Source: Parcubacteria group bacterium Gr01-1014_56 (GTDB lineage Bacteria > Patescibacteriota > Minisyncoccia > Phycocordibacterales > SBAW01). Taken from it: a DNA stretch of 11,349 nucleotides. The translations under genes and the position numbers were made by a program. Positions 5,590-11,349 of the stretch are shown here, in pieces (position 1 is the stretch's first letter; the number at the start of each line of letters is the position of its first letter). The notes under the pieces were generated by a model. The model had not been told where the DNA came from. It saw nothing but the letters and a program-made list of their open reading frames with translations, and did no database searches. The stretch spans positions 1-11,349 of the forward strand of contig VMFK01000022.1 in NCBI GenBank assembly GCA_007375995.1, written 5' to 3'.

Positions 5590-5624
5590 AAAAAGTGCTA
5601 CCATAAGAGGTAGTAGAGCTTTTT
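5590..5624 (+). terminator. Candidate intrinsic terminator before the PAS-kinase gene
   Basis: AAAAAG (5590-5595) pairs with CTTTTT (5619-5624). Inside, GCTACC (5597-5602) pairs with GGTAGT (5609-5614, one G-U) around a 6-nt loop. The A-run before and T-run after the stem give the form of a two-way intrinsic terminator, which would end transcription through the repeat region. It could also be a leader hairpin of the kinase mRNA. Confidence 0.4.
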
Positions 5625-5648
5625 ACTTTCCCTGTTAGATCGCCGACA

Positions 5649-6729
5649 ATGCTTATGACATCTGCCCGTAAAAAAAGTCCCAAAAAGGATCGCCAGTCCA
5701 ATGTTCTTTTTGATGCCACTCGTGGGCACGGGTTATGTATGCTTGATAGCGAGGGAAACATCATCAGCTGGAACACGACAGCGGAGCGAATGATGGGGTA
5801 CGGCACACAAGAGGTAATAGGAAAAAGTTATTCCGTTTTTTTCACCAAAGAGGATCTGTCTCGGAAGATATTCAAAAAATCGCTCGTCACTGCAACAAGA
5901 ACAGGTCGCAGTATTGTGGAAGGTATTCGCGTAAGGAAGAATGGATCGCAATTTTGGGCGAGGTCGTTTATTTCGCTAGTCAAACAGGGCAAGGGGGGGG
6001 GCTCCCTTTTTCGTACTGATCACACAGGATATTACGCATGAGAAAGCAATCGAGGATAGAAGGGAGGAGTACATTGGCATTGCCTCCCATGAGCTGAAGA
6101 ACCCTATCGCCACACTCTCCTTGTATTCGGAGCTTCTTGCAAAGCGGTTGGAGTTAGACCGTGACAAGAAAAACTTGCAGATGCTTCGTGATATTCAAGG
6201 TCAAGCAGGACGTCTGGTGGCGCTTGTCGATGACCTCCTTACCGTTGGTAAGATAGAATCGGACAAACTAAACCTTCATAAAGTAACGTTTAATCCAAAA
6301 ACGCTTATCGAAAACATTGTTCGAGATTTTCAACAGGGTTCTGCCACTCACAAAATCGTTATTTCGGGGACACTCTCATATCCGGTGCGTGCTGATAAGG
6401 AGCTGATCACACAAGTGTTCATTAACCTCCTTACCAATGCTGTCAAATACTCTCCGCGAGCCGATAAAGTGCTTGTGCGCATAGCGCGCCTAAAGAATAA
6501 ATGTGTTATTTCGATTCAAGATTTCGGTTCTGGTATCGCCAAAAAAGACCAGAAAGACATATTTACACGTTTTTTCCGCGCCAGTGATGCTGGGGCAGGG
6601 AATGTGTCCGGCCTCGGACTTGGACTCTATATTTCAAAAGGGATTATAAAGAAACATCACGAACGGTTGTGGGTAAAAAGTATTGAGGGGAAGGGGACCA
6701 CACTCTTCTTCACGCTATCTTTGGCCTAA
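5649..6729 (+). pseudogene. PAS-domain sensor histidine kinase split by a +1 frameshift at a G9 tract
   Basis: As read, a 130-residue PAS fragment stops at 6041. The kinase part continues in the +1 frame from the G run (5993-6001) to 6729. With eight G the reading frame is open for 359 residues. Its parts would be a PAS domain (about 20-120, GLCMLDSEGNIISWNTTAER then VIGKSYSVFF), a PAS end (PFFVLITQDITHEKAIEDR), the H-box IASHELKNPIATLS with phosphoacceptor His147 (codon 6088-6090), an N-box (FINLLTNAVKYS), G1 (DFGSGIA) and G2 (GLGLGLYISKG). No membrane helix is seen, so the kinase is soluble. The kinase half lacks a good start of its own: a TTG at 6121 would omit the His. It may be phase-variable, a sequencing error or a decaying gene. 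No dedicated response regulator is adjacent. Confidence 0.85.
5993..6001 (+). repeat. Nine-guanine homopolymer at the frameshift site
   Basis: Nine G in a row occupy the PAS-kinase junction. Removing one joins the two reading frames exactly (AAG GGG GGG GCT CCC). Runs of this length are known slippage-prone contingency sites in other bacteria. Confidence 0.85.
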
Positions 6730-6734
6730 TGGTG

Positions 6735-6740
6735 TATCAT
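6735..6740 (+). promoter_or_regulatory. Possible -10 element (TATCAT) of the stand-alone PAS gene
   Basis: TATCAT lies 11 nt before the ATG at 6752 in the 22-nt gap after the kinase. It matches TATAAT at five of six positions, but no -35 is evident. Read-through from the kinase is the alternative. Confidence 0.3.
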
Positions 6741-6751
6741 AGGGTCCTTCT

Positions 6752-7297
6752 ATGAAAAAACCCCAAAAAAGAAAAATAAACGCGAAAGGTTCACACAATG
6801 CAGAAAGGATGTGGCGAGTCGCATGGACATATATACGCACAGTCATAGACACGGCCCGTGAGCCCTTCCTTATCCTTGACGCAGACCTTCGCGTGCTTTC
6901 AGCGAATAAGACCTTCTTTCGTTTCTTTCAAGTAAAGAAGAAGGATACCGAACATACGCTTGTATACAAACTAGGCGATGGCCAGTGGAATATATCGGCT
7001 CTGCGCAAACTCTTGGAGAAGATTCTCCCTAAAAATACGTCCTTCGTCGACTACCAGGTTGACCATGTTTTTCCTCGTATAGGCCGGAAGATCATTCTCC
7101 TCAATGCACGGAGAATTTTTACCACCCAGAACAAGGTCCCGATCATATTACTTGCCATGGAGGATATTACGCACAGAAAAGAGCTTGAGGAGAAGCTTCG
7201 AGACTATGCTGCCAAATTAAACGTAGCCGTATCGATACGGGTCAAAGAGCTTGAACTGCGTTTGCAGCAACTTGAAAAACTGAAGAAGAAAAAGTAA
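6752..7297 (+). CDS. Stand-alone PAS-domain protein with C-terminal coiled coil
   Basis: This 181-residue soluble protein has a very basic N-terminus (1-15). A PAS domain follows at about 25-148: IDTAREPFLILDADLRVLSA, NKTFFRFFQV, then YKLGDGQWNISALRKLLEKI and IILLAMEDITHRKELEEKL. The GDGQWNI...LRKLLE pattern is the PAS type often found in front of HWE-type kinases or CheR/CheB fusions. Here it ends in a Leu/Lys/Glu-rich coiled coil (about 148-181, ending in lysines) with no kinase, GGDEF or DNA-binding domain. It probably signals by protein contact or dimerises with another sensor, perhaps the kinase 22 nt upstream. That partnership is inferred. No frameshift was seen around it. Its stop abuts the stop of the convergent gene. 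Confidence 0.8.
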   Translation: MKKPQKRKINAKGSHNAERMWRVAWTYIRTVIDTAREPFLILDADLRVLSANKTFFRFFQVKKKDTEHTLVYKLGDGQWNISALRKLLEKILPKNTSFVDYQVDHVFPRIGRKIILLNARRIFTTQNKVPIILLAMEDITHRKELEEKLRDYAAKLNVAVSIRVKELELRLQQLEKLKKKK

Positions 7298-7486
7298 CTA
7301 CGCCGTTTCGGTTTGCCTGTCATACAGGTTGCTCGGCAGTGTTGTATACATTTTCATAATCCGCTCGGCCATGTTCGGGTGCGCTTCTTTGACATGGTTC
7401 CACATGGTGATTTTGTTCATTAGTTCGCTCTCGGTCCGGCCCCATTCCTTATACTCGCATTCGATGCACGTAAGCAATATTTTCAT
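7298..7486 (-). CDS. Small Cys2-His2 protein, DUF1059-like, putative zinc binder
   Basis: This 62-residue protein has the pattern C7-x2-C10-x20-H31-x4-H36 (TCIEC ... WNHVKEAH), which would form a single zinc site. Its spacing and length recall DUF1059 proteins and orphan zinc fingers. Function is unknown. The start ATG (complement of 7484-7486) is followed upstream by an AT-rich stretch. A possible -10 TATTAT is the complement of 7507-7512, about 20 nt away. The stop TAG (complement of 7298-7300) directly adjoins the TAA of the PAS gene (7295-7297), so no terminator fits between them. Coding status is supported by the Cys/His pattern and the lack of other genes here, but the family call is tentative. 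Confidence 0.6.
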   Translation of the reverse strand: MKILLTCIECEYKEWGRTESELMNKITMWNHVKEAHPNMAERIMKMYTTLPSNLYDRQTETA

Positions 7487-7587
7487 ATATATAAATTAAA
7501 TAGTTAATAATACTGGCCCCTCTGTTTCTGTAGTCCAAGTATGTTATAAGGTTCCTGATTTCTGTATGAATATATCTAAAAAGGTGA

Positions 7588-7621
7588 CTTCATAAACCCT
7601 TCATGTACACTAGTTCATAGT
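7588..7621 (+). promoter_or_regulatory. Response-regulator box plus -10 upstream of the OmpR-type regulator
   Basis: The 7-mers CTTCATA (7588-7594) and CTTCATG (7599-7605) are spaced 11 bp apart, the period of Pho-box/OmpR-type sites. A -10-like CATAGT (7616-7621) follows after exactly 10 nt. The same layout precedes the Fn3-like gene (9350-9383), including the shared CACTAGTT. The leader would be about 33 nt. Autoregulation is inferred. The remaining bases of 7487-7660 show no gene. Confidence 0.6.
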
Positions 7622-7660
7622 GGGCTTGTCGTAAGCAGTAGTAATATAAACCTTTATTAT

Positions 7661-8350
7661 ATGCGTTTACTAATTGTCGAAGATGAAGAAAAGCTTGCTC
7701 AAGCGCTCAAAAAAGGCCTTGAAGTAAAGGGGTATGCCGTTGACTGGCTTGCTGACAGCGAGAAGGCTCTCAACCGGATCCTTATGTACCGCAAAGAGTA
7801 TGACCTTATTATTTTAGACCTTATGCTCCCGGGTATAGACGGCGCTGCCATAACCGAGCGGGTCCGACAAGAAAATGTGACCACCCCTATTATTATCCTG
7901 ACAGCCCGCAACGAAACTGAGCACAAAGTCGACCTCCTCAACAAGGGAGCGGACGACTACGTCGTCAAGCCGTTTTCGTTCGACGAGCTTATTGCACGGA
8001 TCAACTCTGTTTTGCGTCGCCCAACTCTAACCAAACCTCTTATACTGCACGTGGGGGATGTGGAGATGAACACCTCTACGCACACTGTCACCAAGGCTGG
8101 CCAAGAAGTGCCACTTACGCTCAAGGAGTTTGCGCTCTTGGAGTGCTTTATGCGACAGCCAAACGAAGTACTAACCCGAGAGAGACTGTTCGACCATGTG
8201 TGGGACTTTAACGCTCTCGCATGGAGCAATGTACTCGATGTGCATATGAAAAACCTTCGTAAAAAACTTGAACATGAACAAACTGATGAGCGACTATTCG
8301 AAACGGTTCGAGGAGTGGGCTACCGCATTGCGGGAGAAGTACAAGAGTGA
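7661..8350 (+). CDS. OmpR/PhoB-family response regulator
   Basis: This 229-residue protein has a receiver domain (1-120) with acidic pocket VEDEE (6-10), phosphoacceptor Asp53 (LIILDLMLPG), switch Thr81 (IIILTARN) and Lys103 (VVKPFSFDEL). The C-terminal winged helix (about 130-226) carries LTLKEFALLECFMRQPNEVL, then VLDVHMKNLRKKL and the wing FETVRGVGYRI. All catalytic residues are present. It should bind direct repeats with 11-bp spacing. Such repeats lie in front of its own gene and the Fn3-like gene, so both are probable targets. The cognate kinase gene starts inside the 3' end of this gene, so the two form one operon. Confidence 0.96.
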   Translation: MRLLIVEDEEKLAQALKKGLEVKGYAVDWLADSEKALNRILMYRKEYDLIILDLMLPGIDGAAITERVRQENVTTPIIILTARNETEHKVDLLNKGADDYVVKPFSFDELIARINSVLRRPTLTKPLILHVGDVEMNTSTHTVTKAGQEVPLTLKEFALLECFMRQPNEVLTRERLFDHVWDFNALAWSNVLDVHMKNLRKKLEHEQTDERLFETVRGVGYRIAGEVQE

Positions 8351-9314
8351 CCTTTTCTTTCATACATCGCTTGATGTTATCGCTGTCTCAGCCGGGTTTA
8401 TACTCGTGTGTGTTGCAGCGTTCGCACTCTTTTTGTGGCTTAACACGGTCACCTGGTACATATTCATTGGGATTTTAGTTGTCTCCATAGCGTCTTGGGT
8501 ACTTTTGGTGCGGGTCATGGTACGCTCTGTCCGCGACACACTGTATTATCAAAAAATATTTATCAGCAATGTCTCGCATGAGCTGCGCACGCCACTCTCA
8601 ACTATCAAGACCTCAACCGAAGTAGCACTGCTCGACGAAAAACTCCCCGCATCGGTGCGCAGAACACTGGCCGACATTGTCGGTGAACTCAACCGTGCCT
8701 CCGAGATCATCAACAACTTATTGTCGCTCAATATTTTTAACCGGCCGGAGCGCATTGAGTTTCAAAATATGGATTTGGGCCCCCTGGTTGATGCCGCTGT
8801 GCAGCAGCTCTCTTCGCTCGCTCGCGAGCGAAACATCCAGATAGTAGTTAAAAAAGACAACTATCGCATTGTGTGGGGCAACGCCACGGCGCTCGAACAG
8901 GTGATGATCAACCTCATTAAAAATGCGATAAGTTATACACCAAAAAACAGCGGAGGCATGGTCACCATTTCAGCTTACCCTGATTATCAGGGGTCGATTA
9001 TATTTTCGGTGGCGGATACCGGCATTGGTATATCACAAAAAGATTTATTTCATATATTTGAGCCATTTTATCGTGCCGACACCTCGAGGGTCCGCAATAT
9101 AAACAAAATCGGGAGTGGGTTAGGGCTCACTATCGTCAACGAGATAGTGCGCAAACATCACGGGAAAATTAACATTCAAAGTAAACCACGCAGTGGCACT
9201 ACGGTCTCCGTACTGCTCCCCTCGGGGTTAGAGCCCGGTGCCTCGCCTATGCCAGGAGCAGAGCATCAGGCAGGAAGCGAGATCACTATGGATTTTTCAA
9301 AAAAAACAATATAA
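8286..9314 (+). CDS. Membrane sensor histidine kinase paired with the OmpR-type regulator
   Basis: From ATG 8286 the protein has 342 residues. Two membrane helices (about 30-52 and 58-80) are joined by only about 5 residues, so there is no outer sensor domain, the layout of intramembrane-sensing kinases. HisKA has FISNVSHELRTPLSTIKTS with His98. The ATPase has an N-box (MINLIKNAISYTP), G1 (VADTGIGIS), F-box (IFEPFYRAD) and G2 (GSGLGLTIVNEIVRKHHG). The tail after about 304 is Pro/Gly-rich. Starts at TTG 8268, ATG 8274 and TTG 8328 are also in frame, and overlap with the regulator gene ranges from 23 to 83 nt accordingly. No start exists after the regulator stop, so overlap is certain. It phosphorylates the upstream regulator. 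Confidence 0.92.
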   Translation: MSDYSKRFEEWATALREKYKSDLFFHTSLDVIAVSAGFILVCVAAFALFLWLNTVTWYIFIGILVVSIASWVLLVRVMVRSVRDTLYYQKIFISNVSHELRTPLSTIKTSTEVALLDEKLPASVRRTLADIVGELNRASEIINNLLSLNIFNRPERIEFQNMDLGPLVDAAVQQLSSLARERNIQIVVKKDNYRIVWGNATALEQVMINLIKNAISYTPKNSGGMVTISAYPDYQGSIIFSVADTGIGISQKDLFHIFEPFYRADTSRVRNINKIGSGLGLTIVNEIVRKHHGKINIQSKPRSGTTVSVLLPSGLEPGASPMPGAEHQAGSEITMDFSKKTI

Positions 9315-9316
9315 AC

Positions 9317-9340
9317 ACATCGTGCGGGATGTTTTTAATT
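9317..9340 (+). terminator. Weak candidate terminator after the histidine kinase
   Basis: ACATC (9317-9321) and GATGT (9328-9332) form a 5-bp stem with a 6-nt loop, followed by TTTTAATTT. The stem is short, so termination may be partial. It lies between the kinase stop and the next regulated promoter. Confidence 0.3.
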
Positions 9341-9349
9341 TCTCCCACT

Positions 9350-9383
9350 CCTCATCAGTCCTTCATGCACTAGTTGTTATAGT
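9350..9383 (+). promoter_or_regulatory. Response-regulator box plus -10 (TATAGT) of the Fn3-like gene
   Basis: CCTCATC (9350-9356) and CTTCATG (9361-9367) are 11 bp apart, followed after 10 nt by TATAGT (9378-9383). Spacing and core match the site before the regulator gene (7588-7621). The 25-nt span from CCTTCATG to ATAGTG has the same length in both. No -35 hexamer is present, as expected where an activator replaces it. The leader would be about 24 nt. Confidence 0.62.
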
Positions 9384-9413
9384 GCCCCTCATACTAATTG
9401 ATTATTTAAACTC

Positions 9414-10493
9414 ATGAACGCAACTACAGCAGTTATTGGAGGATTAGTAGTGCTCGTACTTATTGGGGGATTGATTTTCTTTAGCACAGGAAATATAAAT
9501 CCGTTTTCGCCAACCGCTACATCAACTCCCTCCGGTTCGACAAACACTAATCAAACCAATACTCCAGGAGCGCCCATTGCTTTAACTAGTGGCACTGCTT
9601 TTCCCTCTGACACAGCAGCGGTTGTTTCTGGCACAGTAACTCCGAATGGTGCGTTTACAAACTATTGGTACGAGTTTGGTACGACAGCAAGTCTTGGAAA
9701 TAAGACGTCAAATCAAAGCGTCGGCTCTGGCTATATCCCGATTCCTGCTCCGGCCTATATCACTGGGCTAGCCAAAGATACAACGTATTACTTCCGCCTT
9801 GTTGCTGAAAATCAATTTGGCACAATTGCTGGCTCACAACAGACCTTCCACACGACAGTAGGCACACCGGCGCCTGTAGGAAGTGCCCCAACCACAAAGA
9901 CACTTGCGGCGACTGGTATATCGCGGACAACCGTGAATATAAACGGTGAAGTAACACCGAACAAGTCGTCCACGCAATATTGGTTTGAGTACGGAGAAAC
10001 CCCAAACCTGGGGTTCGCTACGGCACTTCAATCGGTCGGTGACGGCACGGCGTTAGTTCCTGCGTCTCTCTCACTCTCCAATCTTGCCCCTGCAACTACC
10101 CATTACTTCCGCCTGAATGCTCAAAATCAATTTGGCACTGTGAATGGCGCGATCCTTAACTTTAAGACGCTTGGTCCACCTCTCTCCGTGGCCCCTGTCG
10201 TAACGACACAAATCGCAAGCCCGGTTGCCACAACGACAGCGACACTGCGCGGTACGGTTCACCCATACGGCACTCAAACAACGTATTGGTTCGAGTACAG
10301 TACGGACTCGCTGCTTGGGGCAGTCTTAATGAAGACGACGCCTCAGAGGTCGGCTGGGGCAGGCACGAATACGGTTTCAGTTGAAGCAAATATCTCGGCT
10401 CTTAAATCGAAAACGACTTACTACTATCGCACCGTGGCGCAAAATGCTGCAGGCACTGTCCGTGGCGAGGATGAGTCCTTCACAACAAAATAA
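9414..10493 (+). CDS. Membrane-anchored surface protein with three fibronectin type III-like domains
   Basis: This 359-residue protein begins with a membrane helix (about 5-24) and no cleavage site, giving N-terminal anchoring with the rest outside. A Thr/Ser/Pro/Asn-rich linker (25-56) follows. Three repeats of about 95-100 residues then start near 57, 158 and 261. Each has VTPNG/VTPNK/VHPYG, then YW[YF]E[FY], and later [TY][TY]YYFR or HYFRL with A[EQ]NQFGT, the B-C and F-strand pattern of Fn3-like folds. Repeats 1 and 2 share exact DNA stretches (9808-9823 and 10123-10138), so the duplication is fairly recent. No enzymatic motif is present. Adhesion, spacer or pilus-like roles are possible. 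Its promoter resembles that of the two-component operon. Start ATG 9414 has no Shine-Dalgarno. Confidence 0.82.
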   Translation: MNATTAVIGGLVVLVLIGGLIFFSTGNINPFSPTATSTPSGSTNTNQTNTPGAPIALTSGTAFPSDTAAVVSGTVTPNGAFTNYWYEFGTTASLGNKTSNQSVGSGYIPIPAPAYITGLAKDTTYYFRLVAENQFGTIAGSQQTFHTTVGTPAPVGSAPTTKTLAATGISRTTVNINGEVTPNKSSTQYWFEYGETPNLGFATALQSVGDGTALVPASLSLSNLAPATTHYFRLNAQNQFGTVNGAILNFKTLGPPLSVAPVVTTQIASPVATTTATLRGTVHPYGTQTTYWFEYSTDSLLGAVLMKTTPQRSAGAGTNTVSVEANISALKSKTTYYYRTVAQNAAGTVRGEDESFTTK

Positions 10494-10508
10494 TAATCTC
10501 TCACCTAT

Positions 10509-10868
10509 ATGGATTCATTTAACTCTCCAACTACAAGACCACTCTATCGAGGCACGCAAATCGTCTGGTATATATTGGGTTTCATAGAAGTGTTGCTCGC
10601 GTTCCGGTTTGTGCTGAAGTTATTAGGGGCAAATCCCGCTGCTGGTTTTACCAGCTTCATCTATGGAGTAACGTATATTTTTGCAGCGCCATTTCTTAAC
10701 GTCTTCCGCATAACGCAGGTCGCAGGCAGTATCTTCGAGTGGACAACACTTCTGGCGATGTTTGTGTACTTGGTGTTAGCTTTCGGTATTATTAAATTAT
10801 TCTTAATGGGGAAGACGGTGTCGACGCCAGAAGCTGCGGCCAAATTAAACGCTCAAGAAAATAATTAA
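10509..10868 (+). CDS. YggT-family integral membrane protein
   Basis: This 119-residue protein has the YggT pattern: helix 1 at about 17-38 (IVWYILGFIEVLLAFRFVLK), then LLGANPAAGF (38-47), SFIYGVT and APFLNVF (59-66), and a second membrane segment at about 79-100. The usual GANP motif and PF-x-x-[VI]F are both visible. It has one YggT unit where many bacteria have two, as is common in small genomes. YggT proteins sit in the inner membrane and are linked to cell shape, division or osmotic stress, without a settled biochemical role. It starts 15 nt after the Fn3-like gene with no clear promoter of its own, so it is probably co-transcribed and under the same two-component control. Confidence 0.88.
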   Translation: MDSFNSPTTRPLYRGTQIVWYILGFIEVLLAFRFVLKLLGANPAAGFTSFIYGVTYIFAAPFLNVFRITQVAGSIFEWTTLLAMFVYLVLAFGIIKLFLMGKTVSTPEAAAKLNAQENN

Positions 10869-10869
10869 T

Positions 10870-10875
10870 TATAAT
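10870..10875 (+). promoter_or_regulatory. -10 element (TATAAT) of the GlsB/YeaQ gene
   Basis: A perfect TATAAT lies 9 nt before the ATG at 10885, inside the 14-nt palindrome TTAATTATAATTAA (10866-10879) that starts at the YggT stop codon. It suggests a separate, nearly leaderless transcript. No good -35 was seen. Confidence 0.5.
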
Positions 10876-10884
10876 TAAAGATAT

Positions 10885-11133
10885 ATGGGAGTTATTATTT
10901 GGATAGTGTTTGGGGCATTAGTCGGATGGGTAGCGTCGATGATTATGAACACTGATGCCGAGCAAGGTGCAATGCTTAACATCATTATTGGTATTGTAGG
11001 AGCAGTCATTGGCGGGTTTATCATGAGTTTTCTCGGGCAAAGCGGGGTAGACGGCTTCAACCTCTACAGTTTTCTGGTGGCTCTTTTGGGTGCATGTGCA
11101 CTTATCGCCATTGTAAAAGCGGTGCGGACGTAA
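10885..11133 (+). CDS. GlsB/YeaQ/YmgE-family stress-response membrane protein
   Basis: This 82-residue, very hydrophobic protein has three membrane helices (about 2-20, 29-51 and 60-79). The family pattern is clear: IIWIVFGALVGWVASMIM at the start, a short polar stretch NTDAEQGAM, then IIIGIVGAVIGGFIMSFLG and a final GACALIAIVKAV. It was formerly called transglycosylase-associated protein. The exact role is unknown, but relatives respond to envelope or acid stress. Length is typical for the family. It follows YggT by 16 nt and has its own TATAAT, so it may be read both from the operon and alone. Confidence 0.9.
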   Translation: MGVIIWIVFGALVGWVASMIMNTDAEQGAMLNIIIGIVGAVIGGFIMSFLGQSGVDGFNLYSFLVALLGACALIAIVKAVRT

Positions 11134-11157
11134 ATTTGCTTTAGACAGACAAACGAA

Positions 11158-11163
11158 TAGAAT
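11158..11163 (+). promoter_or_regulatory. -10 element (TAGAAT) of the PIF1-like helicase gene
   Basis: TAGAAT lies 6 nt before the ATG at 11170. A weak -35-like TTTGCT (11135-11140) is 17 nt upstream. The layout again predicts a leaderless transcript. Confidence 0.45.
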
Positions 11164-11169
11164 AGCCGG

Positions 11170-11349
11170 ATGACTCAGGAGGAGGCACTGAAGGTTTTAA
11201 AAACCGGCGCAAATGTGTTTTTAACCGGCGAGCCAGGGAGCGGGAAGACCTATACGGTCAACCAATATGTCTCGTGGCTCCGCTCGCTTGGTATCGAGCC
11301 TGCGATTACCGCCTCAACGGGGATTGCTGCAACACACATTGGCGGGCAC
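11170..11349 (+). CDS. PIF1-like ATP-dependent DNA helicase, N-terminal fragment (continues beyond window end)
   Basis: Sixty codons are visible and the frame is open at the window edge. ALKVLKTGANVFLTGEPGSG leads into Walker A GEPGSGKT (20-27). YTVNQYVSWLRSLGI follows, then the motif Ia-like AITASTGIAATHIGG (44-58), which is characteristic of the PIF1/RRM3 superfamily 1B helicases. These unwind DNA 5' to 3' and act on forks, G-quadruplexes or recombination intermediates. RecD2 is less likely, because the protein starts at the motor without the RecD N-terminal part. The ATG at 11170 is supported by TAGAAT 6 nt upstream. The remaining motifs lie outside the window. Confidence 0.85.
   Translation, partial: MTQEEALKVLKTGANVFLTGEPGSGKTYTVNQYVSWLRSLGIEPAITASTGIAATHIGGH

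Noticed and set aside
6121..6729. Separate kinase gene starting at TTG 6121
   Set aside because: It would lack the phosphoacceptor His (6088-6090) and the H-box. The open frame extends back to the G tract, so a split gene is the better reading.
7566..7595. Nine-codon open frame (ATG at 7566) as a leader peptide for the two-component operon
   Set aside because: It lies upstream of the predicted transcript start and overlaps the regulator box, with no attenuator structure.

Overview
The window looks like a stretch of a Patescibacteria (CPR) genome, most likely a Parcubacteria-type lineage. I infer this from gene content, not from a search. The gene types that suggest it are an ECF sigma factor followed by a DUF5667 membrane protein, a single-domain malic enzyme, a stand-alone LUD protein, a short YggT protein, a GlsB/YeaQ protein and a PIF1-like helicase. 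Genes are tightly packed, Shine-Dalgarno sequences are almost absent, and many start codons sit only 6-9 nt after a -10 hexamer, which suggests leaderless mRNAs. TGA is used as a stop (648, 8350), so the recoded CPR lineages are unlikely.

Layout. 1-303 (minus) is the 5' end of recG, divergent from a SemiSWEET/PQ-loop membrane protein (349-648). A RelB/RelE-type toxin-antitoxin pair (681-1175) follows, with a TTGACA/TATACT promoter and a perfect dyad over the -10 and start codon. Next comes a malic enzyme (1192-2334), then an ECF sigma factor (ATG 2385) coupled to a DUF5667 putative anti-sigma protein (2914-4104). The sigma gene is preceded by its own ECF-like promoter inside a 10-bp inverted repeat. 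A LUD protein (4718-4101, minus) and an HxlR regulator (4817-5107) diverge from a 98-bp region with small dyads.

5108-5648 holds tRNA-Ser(GCU) followed by about 350 nt without a gene. That stretch is packed with inverted repeats: a 14-bp hairpin, a possible multibranched RNA with two mutually exclusive closing stems, a 20-nt palindrome, and paired direct and inverted repeats.

5649-7486 is sensory. A PAS-histidine kinase is split by a +1 frameshift exactly at a run of nine G. A stand-alone PAS protein with a coiled-coil tail follows, then a tiny Cys2-His2 protein on the other strand.

7487-11133 looks like one envelope-related module: an OmpR-type response regulator and an overlapping histidine kinase with almost no external loop, then a membrane-anchored protein with three Fn3-like domains, YggT and GlsB/YeaQ. 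The response-regulator gene and the Fn3 gene share the same promoter design: 7-mers repeated every 11 bp, ending 10 nt before an ATAGT-type -10. This suggests an autoregulated two-component system controlling the surface protein. The window ends in the 5' part of a PIF1-like helicase (11170 onward).
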